Positions 7,496 through 15,834 of a DNA stretch of 34,477 nt are shown one piece after another. How positions within the stretch are numbered: position 1 is the first letter of the stretch; every line of letters starts with the position of its first letter. Made by a program: the position numbers and the translations under genes. The notes below the pieces were generated by a model. It made no database searches, was not told where the DNA came from, and worked only from the letters and a program-made list of their open reading frames with translations. Source of the DNA: Halobacteriales archaeon SW_6_65_15 (GTDB lineage Archaea > Halobacteriota > Halobacteria > Halobacteriales > Haladaptataceae); contig PXSM01000149.1 in NCBI GenBank assembly GCA_003023465.1, positions 6,849 through 41,325 on the forward strand, read 5' to 3'.

Positions 7496-7829
7496 CGGCT
7501 ACATTCGGAGTTCTCGCCCCGCCATCGTTCCCGACCCGGCGTGCGCTCGCTTGACTCAGACAGTTCGGCGTGCGCTGGCGAGCCCTCGTGGCGAGCCATC
7601 ATCGCACGAGGGACGACCATCGGAGGCCTCGGTTTCGGGAGTGACTAGCTACTTCTGTTGCGTCTTCGGCCTTCTATAGGAATATTTTGACTATTTATTT
7701 CTATTTTAAATATCGCTATATATTCTGGAAGAACGACCGGAAAGTACCGATAGAGACCGTTCGGAGACGAGTTCCGAGCGCCCAGACGAAAGCGGAAGGA
7801 TTCTTTCACCGGCAGGTGAACGACGGGGT
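7496..7829. other. Intergenic region before the Lrp gene
   Basis: No gene is supported here. It contains a stem-loop, CCCTCGTG at 7583-7590 pairing with CACGAGGG at 7605-7612 around a 14-nt loop, then a very AT-rich stretch at 7679-7728 that stands out from the GC-rich surroundings, and the promoter/operator of the Lrp gene at its right end. Confidence 0.5.
7805..7820. promoter_or_regulatory. Perfect palindrome, probable Lrp auto-operator
   Basis: TTCACCGGCAGGTGAA is a 6-4-6 inverted repeat ending 9 nt before the ATG of the Lrp-type regulator at 7830 and immediately downstream of an AT-rich TATA-like patch (7800-7806). A dimeric regulator bound here would cover the promoter and start point, which fits the negative autoregulation common in this family. 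Binding by this protein is inferred from position. Confidence 0.55.
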
Positions 7830-8309
7830 ATGGGCGACGAGCAACTCGACGACCTCGACAAGTACATCATCCACATGCTCCAGCACGACGCCCGGAAGAC
7901 CTCCACGAGCACCATCGCCGAACACGCGGACGTGTCGGCCAGCACCGTCCGCCATCGCATCCGCCAGCTCGAAGACTCGGGCATCATCGCGGGGTACCAC
8001 CCGGAGATCGACTACGAGGAGGCCGGGTTCCAGCTACACACCCTCATCGTCTGCACGGCCCCGATTCCCGAGCGCGAGACGCTGGCCCGGGAGGCGCGAA
8101 AGGTCGAGGGCGTCGTGGCCGTCCGCGAGGTGATGACCGGCCACGAGAACATCCACGTCGAGGTCGTCGGCACCGACGGCGACGACCTGAGCCGCATCGG
8201 ACAGGAACTCGACGCGCTCGGCCTCGAAATCGAGGACGAGGACCTGATCCGCAACGAGTACGAGAACCCCTACGAACAGTTCCGGACGTTCGAGAACGAC
8301 GGGGACTAA
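7830..8309 (+). CDS. Lrp/AsnC family transcriptional regulator
   Basis: A 159-residue protein with an N-terminal AsnC-type helix-turn-helix (residues 6-60: LDKYIIHMLQHDARKTSTST, then SASTVRHRIRQLEDSGIIAG) and a C-terminal RAM/effector domain (residues 70-150) with VEGVVAVREVMTGHENIHVE. Such proteins sense amino acids or related small molecules and assemble as dimers to octamers. The gene sits upstream, in the same direction, of an amino-acid-type APC transporter, so control of that transporter is a reasonable inference. A perfect palindrome overlaps its own promoter and a second, different one lies in the leader region before the transporter. The length is normal for the haloarchaeal family. 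Confidence 0.93.
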   Translation: MGDEQLDDLDKYIIHMLQHDARKTSTSTIAEHADVSASTVRHRIRQLEDSGIIAGYHPEIDYEEAGFQLHTLIVCTAPIPERETLAREARKVEGVVAVREVMTGHENIHVEVVGTDGDDLSRIGQELDALGLEIEDEDLIRNEYENPYEQFRTFENDGD

Positions 8310-8822
8310 CTGCTCCTCGGGGATATCCGCGAACAGTTCCGCAGTGGCGACGCAGCGACCGCTTTACGACCGTTGACGCGGTCTTGTCCAGCGACCGCCT
8401 ACGGTCCCCTTTCCCCGCAACTGCCGCCGGTACTCTCGTCCCGCGACCGCCGATGGCGTCCTCGCCCCGTTAGCTCGCTACCCCCTCTTTTCTCCGATGT
8501 GGGGATTATAGTGATAAATTTTGTCGAATCGAGTATTATACCGGTCGTCTTATGGGGTTCCGGGAGGAATCACCGCGTGACGGAGACATGAACTCGACTA
8601 AACCCCATTTACGACGGAGTTCTAACAGAACTTCTAGTGACGACGCTCGACGACGAATGCAGCCCGCCCGAAACGGAGGTGAGTACGGATGCTCCGAGAC
8701 GGACCGGCCGCCCGGGTGAGGCCGGCCGTCGAGGCGGCGAGTAGCGATGGTGCCGCCCAATCGGCCGGTAGCGGTGGCACAGTCCCATCCGAATCGACCG
8801 CGGACGGAGTCACTGGGTGACC
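8310..8822. other. Long leader/intergenic region between lrp and the APC transporter
   Basis: An AT-rich promoter-like island lies at 8507-8540 (attatagtgataaattttg and tattata). Downstream of it is an ATG at 8588 opening a 43-codon frame ending at 8719; it is rich in Arg and Ser and I do not trust it as a gene without conservation. The palindrome at 8618-8632 lies inside that frame. No Shine-Dalgarno or leaderless promoter is seen directly before the transporter start, so the transporter mRNA probably has a leader of about 260 nt. Confidence 0.4.
8618..8632. promoter_or_regulatory. Perfect palindrome in the transporter leader
   Basis: AGTTCTAACAGAACT is a 6-3-6 inverted repeat. It is unlike the lrp palindrome (TTCACC-GGTGAA) in sequence, so if it is an operator it may belong to another regulator; it could also form a small RNA hairpin in the leader of the transporter mRNA. 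Confidence 0.4.
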
Positions 8823-10946
8823 ATGGGGAAGGAACTCGAACGAGACCTCGGCCTGTTCGCCGTGGTCGCCATCAGCATCGGCGCGATGATCGGGAGCGGC
8901 ATCTTCATCCTGCCCGCGCTCGCCCTCAAGATGGCCGGACCGGCCGTCATCCTGGCGTATCTGGTCGCCGGACTACTCGTCCTCCCCGCGGCTCTGAGTA
9001 AGGCCGAGATGGCGACTGCGATGCCGGAGGCCGGCGGGACCTACATCTACATCGAGCGCGGGATGGGACCGCTGCTCGGAACCATCGCCGGACTCGGGAC
9101 GTGGTTCTCGCTGTCGTTCAAGGGCGCGCTCGCGCTGGTCGGCGGCGTCCCCTACCTCGTGGTCCTGTTCGACCTGCCGGTGACGCCCGTGGCGCTCGGG
9201 CTCGCGGTGGTCCTCATCGGCGTGAACCTGCTCGGCGCGAAGCAGACCGGGCGATTGCAGGTGGGCATCGTCGTCGCCATGCTCGCCGCGCTCGTCTGGT
9301 TCGTGGTCGGCGGAGCCCCGTCGATCCAGTCCGCCCAGTACGAGGGCTTCTTCGCCAAAGGGGCAGGCGGGCTGTTCGCCGCGACCGGGCTGGTGTTCGT
9401 CTCCTACGCGGGCGTGACCAAGATCGCCAGCGTGGCCGAGGAGGTCGAGGACCCCGGGAAGAACATCCCGCTTGGCATCCTCGGGTCGCTCGGGTTCACC
9501 ACGCTGCTGTACGTCCTCATCGTCTTCGTGGTCGTCGGCATCGTCCCCGGCGAGGAGTTGTCGGGGTCGCTCACGCCGATGGCCGACGCCGCGCAGGTCG
9601 CGCTCGCCCGACCGGGCGTGGTCGCCGTGGTGGCCGCGGCGATACTCGCGCTCGTGAGCACCGCCAACGCCGGACTCCTCTCGTCGTCGCGGTACCCGTT
9701 CGCCATGAGCCGCGACGGTCTGATGCCGGAGTCGCTGGGCACCGTCAGCGACCGGTTCAACACGCCCGCGCTGTCGATCTCGCTGACGGGCGGCGTCATG
9801 CTCCTGCTCATCGCGTTCGTCCCCATCCTCGACATCGCCAAGCTGGCGAGCGCGTTCCAGATCCTCGTGTTCGTGCTGGTCAACGTCGCAGTCGTCGCGT
9901 TCCGAGAAGGCGACGTGGCGGAGTACGACCCCGAGTTCGAGTCGCCGCTGTACCCGTGGATGCAGGGCTTCGGCGCGGTCGGCGGCCTCGCGCTCCTCAC
10001 CCAGATGGGGACGGTTCCGCTCGTCGGCGCGGCCGTCATCACCCTCGGGAGCGCTCTCTGGTACCTCTTCTACACTCGCGGGAAGGTCAAGCGCGAGGGC
10101 GTGGCCAAGGACGCGGTGCGCCGGTCGGTCGGCCGCCGGGTCGTCGAACGCACCGAATCCGCCGTCGCCGACGAGAGCGGTTACGAGGTGCTGGTCGCGG
10201 TCACCGAGGACGCGACCGAGAAGCAGGAGGCCTCGCTCCTCCGCATCGCGGCCGACCTCGTCCGGCAGGGCTCGGGCACGGTCCGGGTCGTCCAGTTCGA
10301 CGAGGTGCCCGACCAGACCCCGCTCGCGAGCGCGTCGGCCGGCCACGACACCAAGCACGCCATCGTCAACTTCGCCGACCACCACGACGACGACATGATC
10401 GTCCTCGACCGCGACTCGGTCGAACTCCGGTCGGGCATCCTCGACGACGGCTTCACGTGGCTGGTGGACAACGCGCCCTGCGACGTGCTGACGGTGGGCG
10501 GCCGCGACCTCGCCGCCGTCGAGACCGTCGGCCTCGTCACCGACCGCGGCCCCTACGACCCGCTGAAGGTCGAGGTGGCCGACGCGCTCGCTACGGAGGC
10601 CGACGCGAGCATCGAACTCCTCTACCCCGTGTCCGCGAACGCCAGCCCTCAGCGCCGGGAGACGCTCCGGGATTACCACGAGGAGTTGCGGTCGGTGTGT
10701 TCGGTGCCGGTCGAGTTCAGCCTCGTCGAGTCCGACGGTGACGAACTGGCCGACCTCGCCGACGCGACCTCGGCCATCGACCTCGTCGTGGTCGGCGACG
10801 ACGTTGGACGGCTCCACCGGTCGGTGTTCGGGCGCAAGCGCGACCACCTCGTCGAAACGGCCGAGGCTCCCTCGATACAGGTCCACCCCCACGGGTCCCA
10901 GCGGCCCGGGTTCCTCGGTCGCCTCCTCGAACGGATCGCGTTCTAA
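8823..10946 (+). CDS. APC-superfamily amino acid transporter with C-terminal universal stress (Usp) domains
   Basis: A protein of about 707 residues. Residues 1-410 are an APC permease with about 12 membrane segments, starting LGLFAVVAISIGAMIGSGIF, the conserved first-helix GxxIGSGIF signature that contacts substrate. Residues 440-707 form two tandem UspA-like domains: YEVLVAVTEDATEKQ begins the first, and ETVGLVTDRGPYDPLKVEVA begins the second, which ends with the VVVGDDVGRLHRSVFGRKRD nucleotide-binding-type motif. This fusion is common in haloarchaea, where the cytoplasmic Usp part probably senses nucleotide or stress state. I prefer ATG 8823 (MGKELERDLG) to GTG 8817. The upstream Lrp gene suggests amino-acid-responsive control. 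The substrate is not determinable. Confidence 0.92.
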   Translation: MGKELERDLGLFAVVAISIGAMIGSGIFILPALALKMAGPAVILAYLVAGLLVLPAALSKAEMATAMPEAGGTYIYIERGMGPLLGTIAGLGTWFSLSFKGALALVGGVPYLVVLFDLPVTPVALGLAVVLIGVNLLGAKQTGRLQVGIVVAMLAALVWFVVGGAPSIQSAQYEGFFAKGAGGLFAATGLVFVSYAGVTKIASVAEEVEDPGKNIPLGILGSLGFTTLLYVLIVFVVVGIVPGEELSGSLTPMADAAQVALARPGVVAVVAAAILALVSTANAGLLSSSRYPFAMSRDGLMPESLGTVSDRFNTPALSISLTGGVMLLLIAFVPILDIAKLASAFQILVFVLVNVAVVAFREGDVAEYDPEFESPLYPWMQGFGAVGGLALLTQMGTVPLVGAAVITLGSALWYLFYTRGKVKREGVAKDAVRRSVGRRVVERTESAVADESGYEVLVAVTEDATEKQEASLLRIAADLVRQGSGTVRVVQFDEVPDQTPLASASAGHDTKHAIVNFADHHDDDMIVLDRDSVELRSGILDDGFTWLVDNAPCDVLTVGGRDLAAVETVGLVTDRGPYDPLKVEVADALATEADASIELLYPVSANASPQRRETLRDYHEELRSVCSVPVEFSLVESDGDELADLADATSAIDLVVVGDDVGRLHRSVFGRKRDHLVETAEAPSIQVHPHGSQRPGFLGRLLERIAF

Positions 10947-10981
10947 AACGACGCGTCCCTGCGCTCAAAGTCAGCTACGGC

Positions 10982-11716
10982 TCAGGCGTCGGTCGTCCCG
11001 ACGGTTCGTTCCTTCTGTGCGTCCTTCGCGCCCTCGACCGTCTCCCTGACGGCGTCCACGCCCTCGTCGTGGACGAGGTCGCCGACGACGACGGTGTCGG
11101 CGTGTTCGGCCATGGCGTACGCCGAGTCGTAGTCGTGGATACCGCCGCCGTAGAAGAGAGTTGCGTCGTCCATCGCGGACTGGGCCGCCGCGACGACCTC
11201 GGGGTCGCCGAACGTGCCCGAATACTCGACGTAGACGATAGGCTGGCCGAACTGGTGTTCGGCGATTTCGGCGTAGGCCGCCACGTCCTCGGCGGTCAGG
11301 TCGCAGTCGGCCTCGGTGAGTTCGGCCACGCTGGCCTCGGGGTTCATGATGACGTACGCTTCCGAGAAGGTCCGCGACCAGTCGATCTCCTCCATGCGCG
11401 CCCACTCCTTGTGGGCACCCGCGATCCAGAACACGTCGCCCGCGTTCAGCACGGTCGGGACGAGGTAGCCGTCGAGGGCGTCGTCCTCGACCACGACCGC
11501 GGGGTTGCTCGGCTCCTGATACAGCGGAACGTCGTACTTCGCGCAGGCGTCGATGACCCGCTGCATCTTCTCGGTGGTCACGTCGAGCGTGCCGCCGATT
11601 TCGAGGGCGTCCGTGCCGGTTCGACAGACGTCCTCGAACGTCTCGCCCTCCACCAGCGTCTTGTCGGGGTCCAGTTTCACGATGTGGTCCCAGTCGTCCC
11701 ACGGTGCAGTACTCAT
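10982..11716 (-). CDS. Geranylgeranylglyceryl phosphate synthase
   Basis: The enzyme makes the first ether bond of archaeal lipids, joining geranylgeranyl diphosphate to sn-glycerol-1-phosphate (EC 2.5.1.41). The 244-residue TIM-barrel protein shows [11 protein letters not shown] near residue 11, [15 protein letters not shown] near 33 and [20 protein letters not shown] near 85. Phosphate- and substrate-binding loops follow: [11 protein letters not shown] near 160 and [13 protein letters not shown] near 187 (standard phosphate-binding Gly-rich loop), then [11 protein letters not shown]. Frame and length are normal. The neighbouring topA gene on the same strand matches an arrangement I recall from other Halobacteria. 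It uses a TATA-like box at 11741-11747. Confidence 0.93.
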   Translation of the reverse strand: MSTAPWDDWDHIVKLDPDKTLVEGETFEDVCRTGTDALEIGGTLDVTTEKMQRVIDACAKYDVPLYQEPSNPAVVVEDDALDGYLVPTVLNAGDVFWIAGAHKEWARMEEIDWSRTFSEAYVIMNPEASVAELTEADCDLTAEDVAAYAEIAEHQFGQPIVYVEYSGTFGDPEVVAAAQSAMDDATLFYGGGIHDYDSAYAMAEHADTVVVGDLVHDEGVDAVRETVEGAKDAQKERTVGTTDA

Positions 11717-11740
11717 TGTTCGTAGTTTCAGAACTTGCGG

Positions 11741-11747
11741 CTAAAAC
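11741..11747 (-). promoter_or_regulatory. TATA-like box for GGGP synthase
   Basis: Minus-strand GTTTTAG centred 28 nt upstream of the ATG at 11716, the leaderless spacing used by many genes in this window. Confidence 0.5.
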
Positions 11748-11922
11748 ATCTTCGAAAGGGCGAGTGCGGGGGTTGACTCGGGGTTCTGACCTGTCGAGTC
11801 CGACGGTCTCCCGTCGGAGGATTGACGTTCGGCCCCATAGGAAAAACCACGTTTGGAAAACTAGGAGGATACTGAAACACGTATAAATAATTCTAAAATC
11901 CGCGTCTCGCCCCGTGAGAAGT

Positions 11923-12861
11923 TCAGAACCGCGGCGACTGCTGGCGGATGATGTGGCTGACGTTGTAGAACTCCTCGGCCAGCAGGACGATCACGTCGTC
12001 GAGCGAGACGATCCCCTTCAGGTCGCCCCGGTCGCCGACGACCGGGATGCGTCGGACGCCCTTGTCGCTGAGTCGCCGGACCAGATCGAAGATGTTCGCG
12101 CCCTCCGGGACGGTAAACAGGTCCTCTGACATCAGGTCGGTCGCCTGTAACTGCGAGGCGTCCCCGGTTTCACCGAGTGCGAGTGCGATCTTTCGGTCCG
12201 TGACGATGCCGATGGGCCTGTTGCCCTCCGCGACCACGACGGACCCCACGTCCTCGCGGGACATCTTCTGGACCATCTCAGAGACGGACGCGTCGGGCTG
12301 GACGGTTACGACCTCGGTCGCGGCCACGTCGCTGACGGTTACCGGTTTGATCAGACTCTGCTGGGACGACTGGCCGCCCATTCGGCCGACGTCCTGACCC
12401 ATCTGGCTGGTTCCCTGACCTGTCTGTCCGGTTCCTCGGCTCATCTGGCCGGTCCCCTGACTCATCTGCTGGCCGCCCATCGGGTCGGTCTGGTGACCAC
12501 CCATCTGGCCGGACCGGCGGCCACCCGTTTGACCGCCAGTCCGTCCGGCGCTCGTCTGTCCGCCACCCATCTGTTCGCCACTCGTTCTCCCACCGCCCAT
12601 CTGTCTACTAGTCTGCCCACCGCTCATCTGTCCACCTCCCATCTGACTACCGCGCGGGCTCGGCTGTCCACCGGTTCCGTAGCTCGACCGTTGACCCATC
12701 CGGCCACCGGTCTCGTGGCCCGTCTGCTGGCCGGATTGCGGACCCATCTGACCGCCTTGTCGGCCCCACTGGTCACTCCCGCGACCGCCCTGCTGGTATC
12801 GTCGTCCTGCGGTCTCCTCTGTGCGTCGCTTCTCGGACTGGTTGTATTCGTGTTCGGTCAT
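11923..12861 (-). CDS. CBS-domain protein with a long Gly/Gln/Met/Ser-rich low-complexity N-terminus
   Basis: I chose the ATG at 12861 (MTEHEYNQSEKRRTEE), because the open frame farther upstream (to 13020) has no haloarchaeal character; this gives 312 residues. Residues 25-175 are a disordered, repetitive tail built from short units such as QMGGGQ(T/M)S, RMGG, GTGQMS and TGGQ, rich in Gly, Gln, Met, Ser, Thr and Arg and nearly free of acidic residues, unusual for a halophile. Residues 185-312 hold two CBS motifs: first DVAATEVVTVQPDASVSEMV with VGSVVVAEGNRPIGIVTDRK; second TDLMSEDLFTVPEGANIFDL with VRRIPVVGDRGDLKGIVSLDD. CBS pairs bind adenosyl nucleotides and act as energy sensors. The tail resembles phase-separating or sticky domains; its role is unknown. 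Confidence 0.85.
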   Translation of the reverse strand: MTEHEYNQSEKRRTEETAGRRYQQGGRGSDQWGRQGGQMGPQSGQQTGHETGGRMGQRSSYGTGGQPSPRGSQMGGGQMSGGQTSRQMGGGRTSGEQMGGGQTSAGRTGGQTGGRRSGQMGGHQTDPMGGQQMSQGTGQMSRGTGQTGQGTSQMGQDVGRMGGQSSQQSLIKPVTVSDVAATEVVTVQPDASVSEMVQKMSREDVGSVVVAEGNRPIGIVTDRKIALALGETGDASQLQATDLMSEDLFTVPEGANIFDLVRRLSDKGVRRIPVVGDRGDLKGIVSLDDVIVLLAEEFYNVSHIIRQQSPRF

Positions 12862-13230
12862 GTATTCTCCCCGCTGGCCGCTGAAACGGTCGGCCAGCGA
12901 CGGGGACTTCGGCGGGAGAGCCGGTAAAACGCCGCCACTGTTCACGGTAATTTCGAACGGCCCGATGAGTAATTCCACCGCGAACAGTCGTAATTGTATG
13001 TTTCGTGGCAGTTTCGCCACAACCTTTTACCGCAACCTTTTGCTGCGGAGCCACTCGGGGAATGGCTCGCTTGCAAAACGTTGATGAAAAATCGCAACCC
13101 ACGGCCCTTCGGCGGCTAACGCCGCCTCCGGGCCTCTTCCCATCCTCCAGTGAGGACTGCTCGCGTGCTGGGGTGGAAACCAGCGGATGCGCGAAACGTG
13201 CGAGATCGGTCGGTCTCCGGGCGAAAAATC
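12862..13230. other. Intergenic region between topA 3' end and the CBS gene
   Basis: A TATA-like patch for the CBS gene is seen at 12926-12933 (GTTTTACC on the minus strand), leaving a leader of about 40-45 nt. Farther right there is a direct repeat CAACCTTTT (13020-13028 and 13033-13041, period 13 bp) and a hairpin at 13104-13132. I see no gene here. Confidence 0.5.
13104..13132 (-). terminator. Stem-loop downstream of topA
   Basis: GGCGGC (13111-13116) pairs with GCCGCC (13121-13126) around TAAC, and outer GCCC (13104-13107) pairs with GGGC (13129-13132) across 3-nt internal mismatches. It lies about 100 nt beyond the topA stop on the topA strand and, in that direction, is followed by a short T-rich run (gattttt) at 13087-13093. 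It may end or stabilise the topA transcript; it could equally be a member of the intergenic structured repeats seen elsewhere. Confidence 0.35.
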
Positions 13231-15750
13231 CTAGTCCGCCTTCGCCTGCCAGCTTCGGAGTCGGTCCTCGCTCACGCCACTGACCTCCGAGGCTACCGTC
13301 TCGACTTCGGCGTCCTTGAGGTCCTCGATGCTCTCGACGCCCGCGTCGGCGAGCTTCTCGGCGGTCTTCGCGCCGATTCCCTCGACCGTTTCGAGGTCGC
13401 TCCCCGAGTCGCTCTCGCGGGCCTTGAACTCGCGGTAGTTGCAGATTGGGCAGCCGAGTTCCCACGGCTCGTCGCCGTTGTGGATCACGAGTTCCGGCAG
13501 GTCGTGCTCCTCGCAGAACTCGTCGGTGATCTCGATGTCGCCCCGGCGGGGAAGCGGCAGCGAGTAGTCGCAGTCGGGATACCGCGTACAGCCGACGAGC
13601 CGGGAGCCGTTCTGGAGGTGCTTGATGGCGAGTTCGCCGCCCTCCTCGTCGCCACACTCGGGGCACTCGCCGATGACCTCGTCGTCCTGCTCTTCGGCCT
13701 CCTCGGCCTTGCAGAGGGGACAACCGTGGACGAACGTCTGTCGGCCCGCGAGCATCTTGACCTCGTTGAGGCCGTGCTCCTCGCACTCCTCGTCGAGGAT
13801 GAGCGGCTTGCCCGTGTTCGGGAGCGGCAGGGTGTACTCGCAGTCGGGGTAGCCGTCGCACCCGACGAAGTACGACCCGTTCCGGCTCTGGCGGATGAGG
13901 AGTTCGTGGTCCGAGTCGGGGCAGGGGCCGAGCGTCTTGTCGGCCTTCAGCGACTCCTGCAGCAGGTCGCCGACCTCCTCGCGGGAGTCCCGTAGCTCCT
14001 CGAACACCTGCTGGAGGTACTCGCGGGACTCGTCGGCCACCTCGCTCAGGTCGGCGTCGCCCTCCGCGATGGCGGTCATGTCCTGTTCCAGTTCGCGGGT
14101 CATCTCCTCGCTGACCACGAGGTCCGCGAACTTCTCGGCGGCCGTGACCACGGCCTTCGCCAACTGCGTGGGTCGGGGCGGGTCGCCCTCGACGTAGCCC
14201 CGGTCGTAGAGCTTCTCGATGGTGTTGTGGCGGGTGGACTTCGTCCCGATGCCCATCTTCTCCATGGTCTCGATGAGCCGCGACTGGCCGTACCTGCGGG
14301 GCGGCTGGGTCTGCTTGTCCTCGATGCGGGCGTCCGTGACTGCCAACTCCTCGCCCTCGGTCACGTCCGGGACGTAGTTCTCGCTGGTGTTGAAGTAGGG
14401 GTAGACCGCGTGGTAGCCCTCCTTCACGAGACGCTTGCCGTTGGCCTTGAGCCGGTGGGTCTCGCCGTCGCCGATGCCGGCGACCACCTTGAGGTGTTCC
14501 CACGTCGCGGACTCCGCGACGGTGGCGAAGAAGCGCCGGACGACCAGTTCGTAGATCTCCCACTCGTCGTCGCTCAGGTCGCCCCGGTTCGGGATGTCCT
14601 CGGTCGGGTGGATCGGCGGGTGGTCGGTGGTCTCCTCGTCGCCCTCGGTCGGCGTGATCTCGTCCAACTCCAGCAGGCTCTCGGCGTCGTCGCTGAAGTG
14701 GTGGTTGGCCGAGAAGGTGTCCAGTAGCTCCTCGGGGTCGAGGTCGTCGGGGTAGACCGTGTTGTCCGTCCGCGGGTAGGTCATGTACCCCGCGGTGTAG
14801 AGGTCCTCGGCGATGCTCATGGCCTGCTGGGCCGAGTAGCCGAGACTCCCCGCGGCGCGGATGAACTGCGTGGTGTTGAACGGCGCGGGCGGGTCGTCGG
14901 TCCGGGTGCGCCGGGAGACGCGCTCGACGACGGCCTCTCCGGCGGATTCGAGGGCGTCGAAGACCGCCTCGGCGACCTCCTCGTCCCAGACGCGCTCGGC
15001 CTCGTTGTCGTCCTCGTCCAGATAGAAGTACTGGGCCTCGAACTCGACGGAGTCGTCCCCTCCGTCGCTTTCCGCTTTGAGGAGGTCGGCGAACAACTCC
15101 CAGTAGTCCTCGGGGTCGAACGCTTCGATCTCGCGCTCTCGGTCCACGATGAGCTTCAGCGTCGGCGACTGCACCCGGCCGACCGAGATGAAGTCGTCGC
15201 CCAACTGGCGGGCCGACAGCGAGAGGAACCGGGTCAGGGCCGCACCCCAGATGAGGTCGATCTCTTGGCGGGCCTCCCCGGCGGCCGCGAGGTCGAAGTC
15301 GAGATCGTCGGGGTCCTCGAAGGCGTTCGTCACTTCGTTCTTCGTAATCGAGGAGAACCGGACCCGCCGGATGGGCACCTCGTCGTTCACCTCGCGGACG
15401 AGTTCCCACGCCTCCTTGCCGATGAGTTCGCCCTCGCGGTCGTAGTCGGTCGCGATGGTGACCTGATTCGCCTTCCGGGAGAGGATGCGGAGGGTGCGGA
15501 CGATGTTCTCCTTGGTCGCCTTCTTCTCGATGGGTGCGTCGATGAGTTCGACCGGCTCCACGTCGCGCCAGTCGTTGTACTCGTCGGGGAAGTCCACGCC
15601 GACGACGTGACCCGACAGCCCGATGCACCGCCGTCCGCCCCACTTGTAGACGTTGACGCCGTTCTTGCGCTCGGTCTCGGCGGACTCGCCGCTCAGGATG
15701 TCGGCGATTCGCCGGGCGGCGTTGTCCTTCTCCGTGATTATCAGCTCCAT
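13231..15750 (-). CDS. topA: DNA topoisomerase I (type IA)
   Basis: An 839-residue type IA topoisomerase that relaxes negative supercoils by single-strand passage. The TOPRIM domain starts LIITEKDNAARRIADIL, with acidic metal site DYDREGE at 102-108. The active-site tyrosine is Tyr325 in GYMTYPRTDN. The C-terminal third carries zinc-ribbon repeats: CPDSD..CDGYPDC near 610-640, CPLC near 680, CPECGDEEGG and CTRYPDC near 700-730, CPIC near 775. It ends with a helix-hairpin-helix motif, VEGIGAKTAEKLADAGV. Frame and length are normal for Halobacteria. The ATG at 15750 is preceded by a strong Shine-Dalgarno sequence and overlaps a 21-codon upstream ORF, which suggests coupled translation. Confidence 0.96.
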   Translation of the reverse strand: MELIITEKDNAARRIADILSGESAETERKNGVNVYKWGGRRCIGLSGHVVGVDFPDEYNDWRDVEPVELIDAPIEKKATKENIVRTLRILSRKANQVTIATDYDREGELIGKEAWELVREVNDEVPIRRVRFSSITKNEVTNAFEDPDDLDFDLAAAGEARQEIDLIWGAALTRFLSLSARQLGDDFISVGRVQSPTLKLIVDREREIEAFDPEDYWELFADLLKAESDGGDDSVEFEAQYFYLDEDDNEAERVWDEEVAEAVFDALESAGEAVVERVSRRTRTDDPPAPFNTTQFIRAAGSLGYSAQQAMSIAEDLYTAGYMTYPRTDNTVYPDDLDPEELLDTFSANHHFSDDAESLLELDEITPTEGDEETTDHPPIHPTEDIPNRGDLSDDEWEIYELVVRRFFATVAESATWEHLKVVAGIGDGETHRLKANGKRLVKEGYHAVYPYFNTSENYVPDVTEGEELAVTDARIEDKQTQPPRRYGQSRLIETMEKMGIGTKSTRHNTIEKLYDRGYVEGDPPRPTQLAKAVVTAAEKFADLVVSEEMTRELEQDMTAIAEGDADLSEVADESREYLQQVFEELRDSREEVGDLLQESLKADKTLGPCPDSDHELLIRQSRNGSYFVGCDGYPDCEYTLPLPNTGKPLILDEECEEHGLNEVKMLAGRQTFVHGCPLCKAEEAEEQDDEVIGECPECGDEEGGELAIKHLQNGSRLVGCTRYPDCDYSLPLPRRGDIEITDEFCEEHDLPELVIHNGDEPWELGCPICNYREFKARESDSGSDLETVEGIGAKTAEKLADAGVESIEDLKDAEVETVASEVSGVSEDRLRSWQAKAD

Positions 15751-15806
15751 GCCTCACCTCCACCGCGGGGGAGTGGTACAGCGTTCGGGGGTCGCTGGTC
15801 GGTCAT
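15741..15806 (-). CDS. 21-codon upstream ORF overlapping the topA start
   Basis: The ATG at 15806 lies about 32 nt downstream of a TATA-like box (15835-15843), so the transcript would start within a few nt of it, as for a leaderless gene. The frame encodes a Pro/Gly-rich peptide beginning MTDQRPPNAVPLPRGGG and stops with TGA at 15741-15743, 10 nt inside topA. The topA Shine-Dalgarno lies within the peptide's Gly-Gly-Glu codons. A ribosome that translates the micro-ORF would therefore terminate on top of the topA start. I infer a translational coupling or attenuation device; no conservation data are available here. Confidence 0.45.
   Translation of the reverse strand: MTDQRPPNAVPLPRGGGEAWS
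15754..15761 (-). promoter_or_regulatory. Shine-Dalgarno sequence of topA
   Basis: Minus-strand GGAGGTGA matches the 16S anti-SD core; the GGAGG part ends 6 nt before the topA ATG at 15750. It is notable because most genes here look leaderless. It marks topA as an internal, SD-driven cistron and supports the start chosen. Confidence 0.65.
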
Positions 15807-15834
15807 CGTCTTCTCGGTAGGTCTACAGTGTGGG

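Noticed and set aside
8973-10892. Minus-strand open frame of 639 codons antisense to the APC transporter
   Set aside because: A shadow of a GC-rich gene; Arg/Asp/Val-rich without domains, promoter or start signal.
12861-13020. N-terminal extension of the CBS protein to 13020
   Set aside because: The added 53 residues are hydrophobic and unlike the rest, and the region contains the promoter-like and repeat sequences. MTEHEYNQSEKRR is the better start.
12773-15763. Minus-strand open frame of 996 codons across topA
   Set aside because: It is in another frame of topA, composed of Arg/Pro/Gly-rich noise; the topA frame itself has all catalytic motifs.
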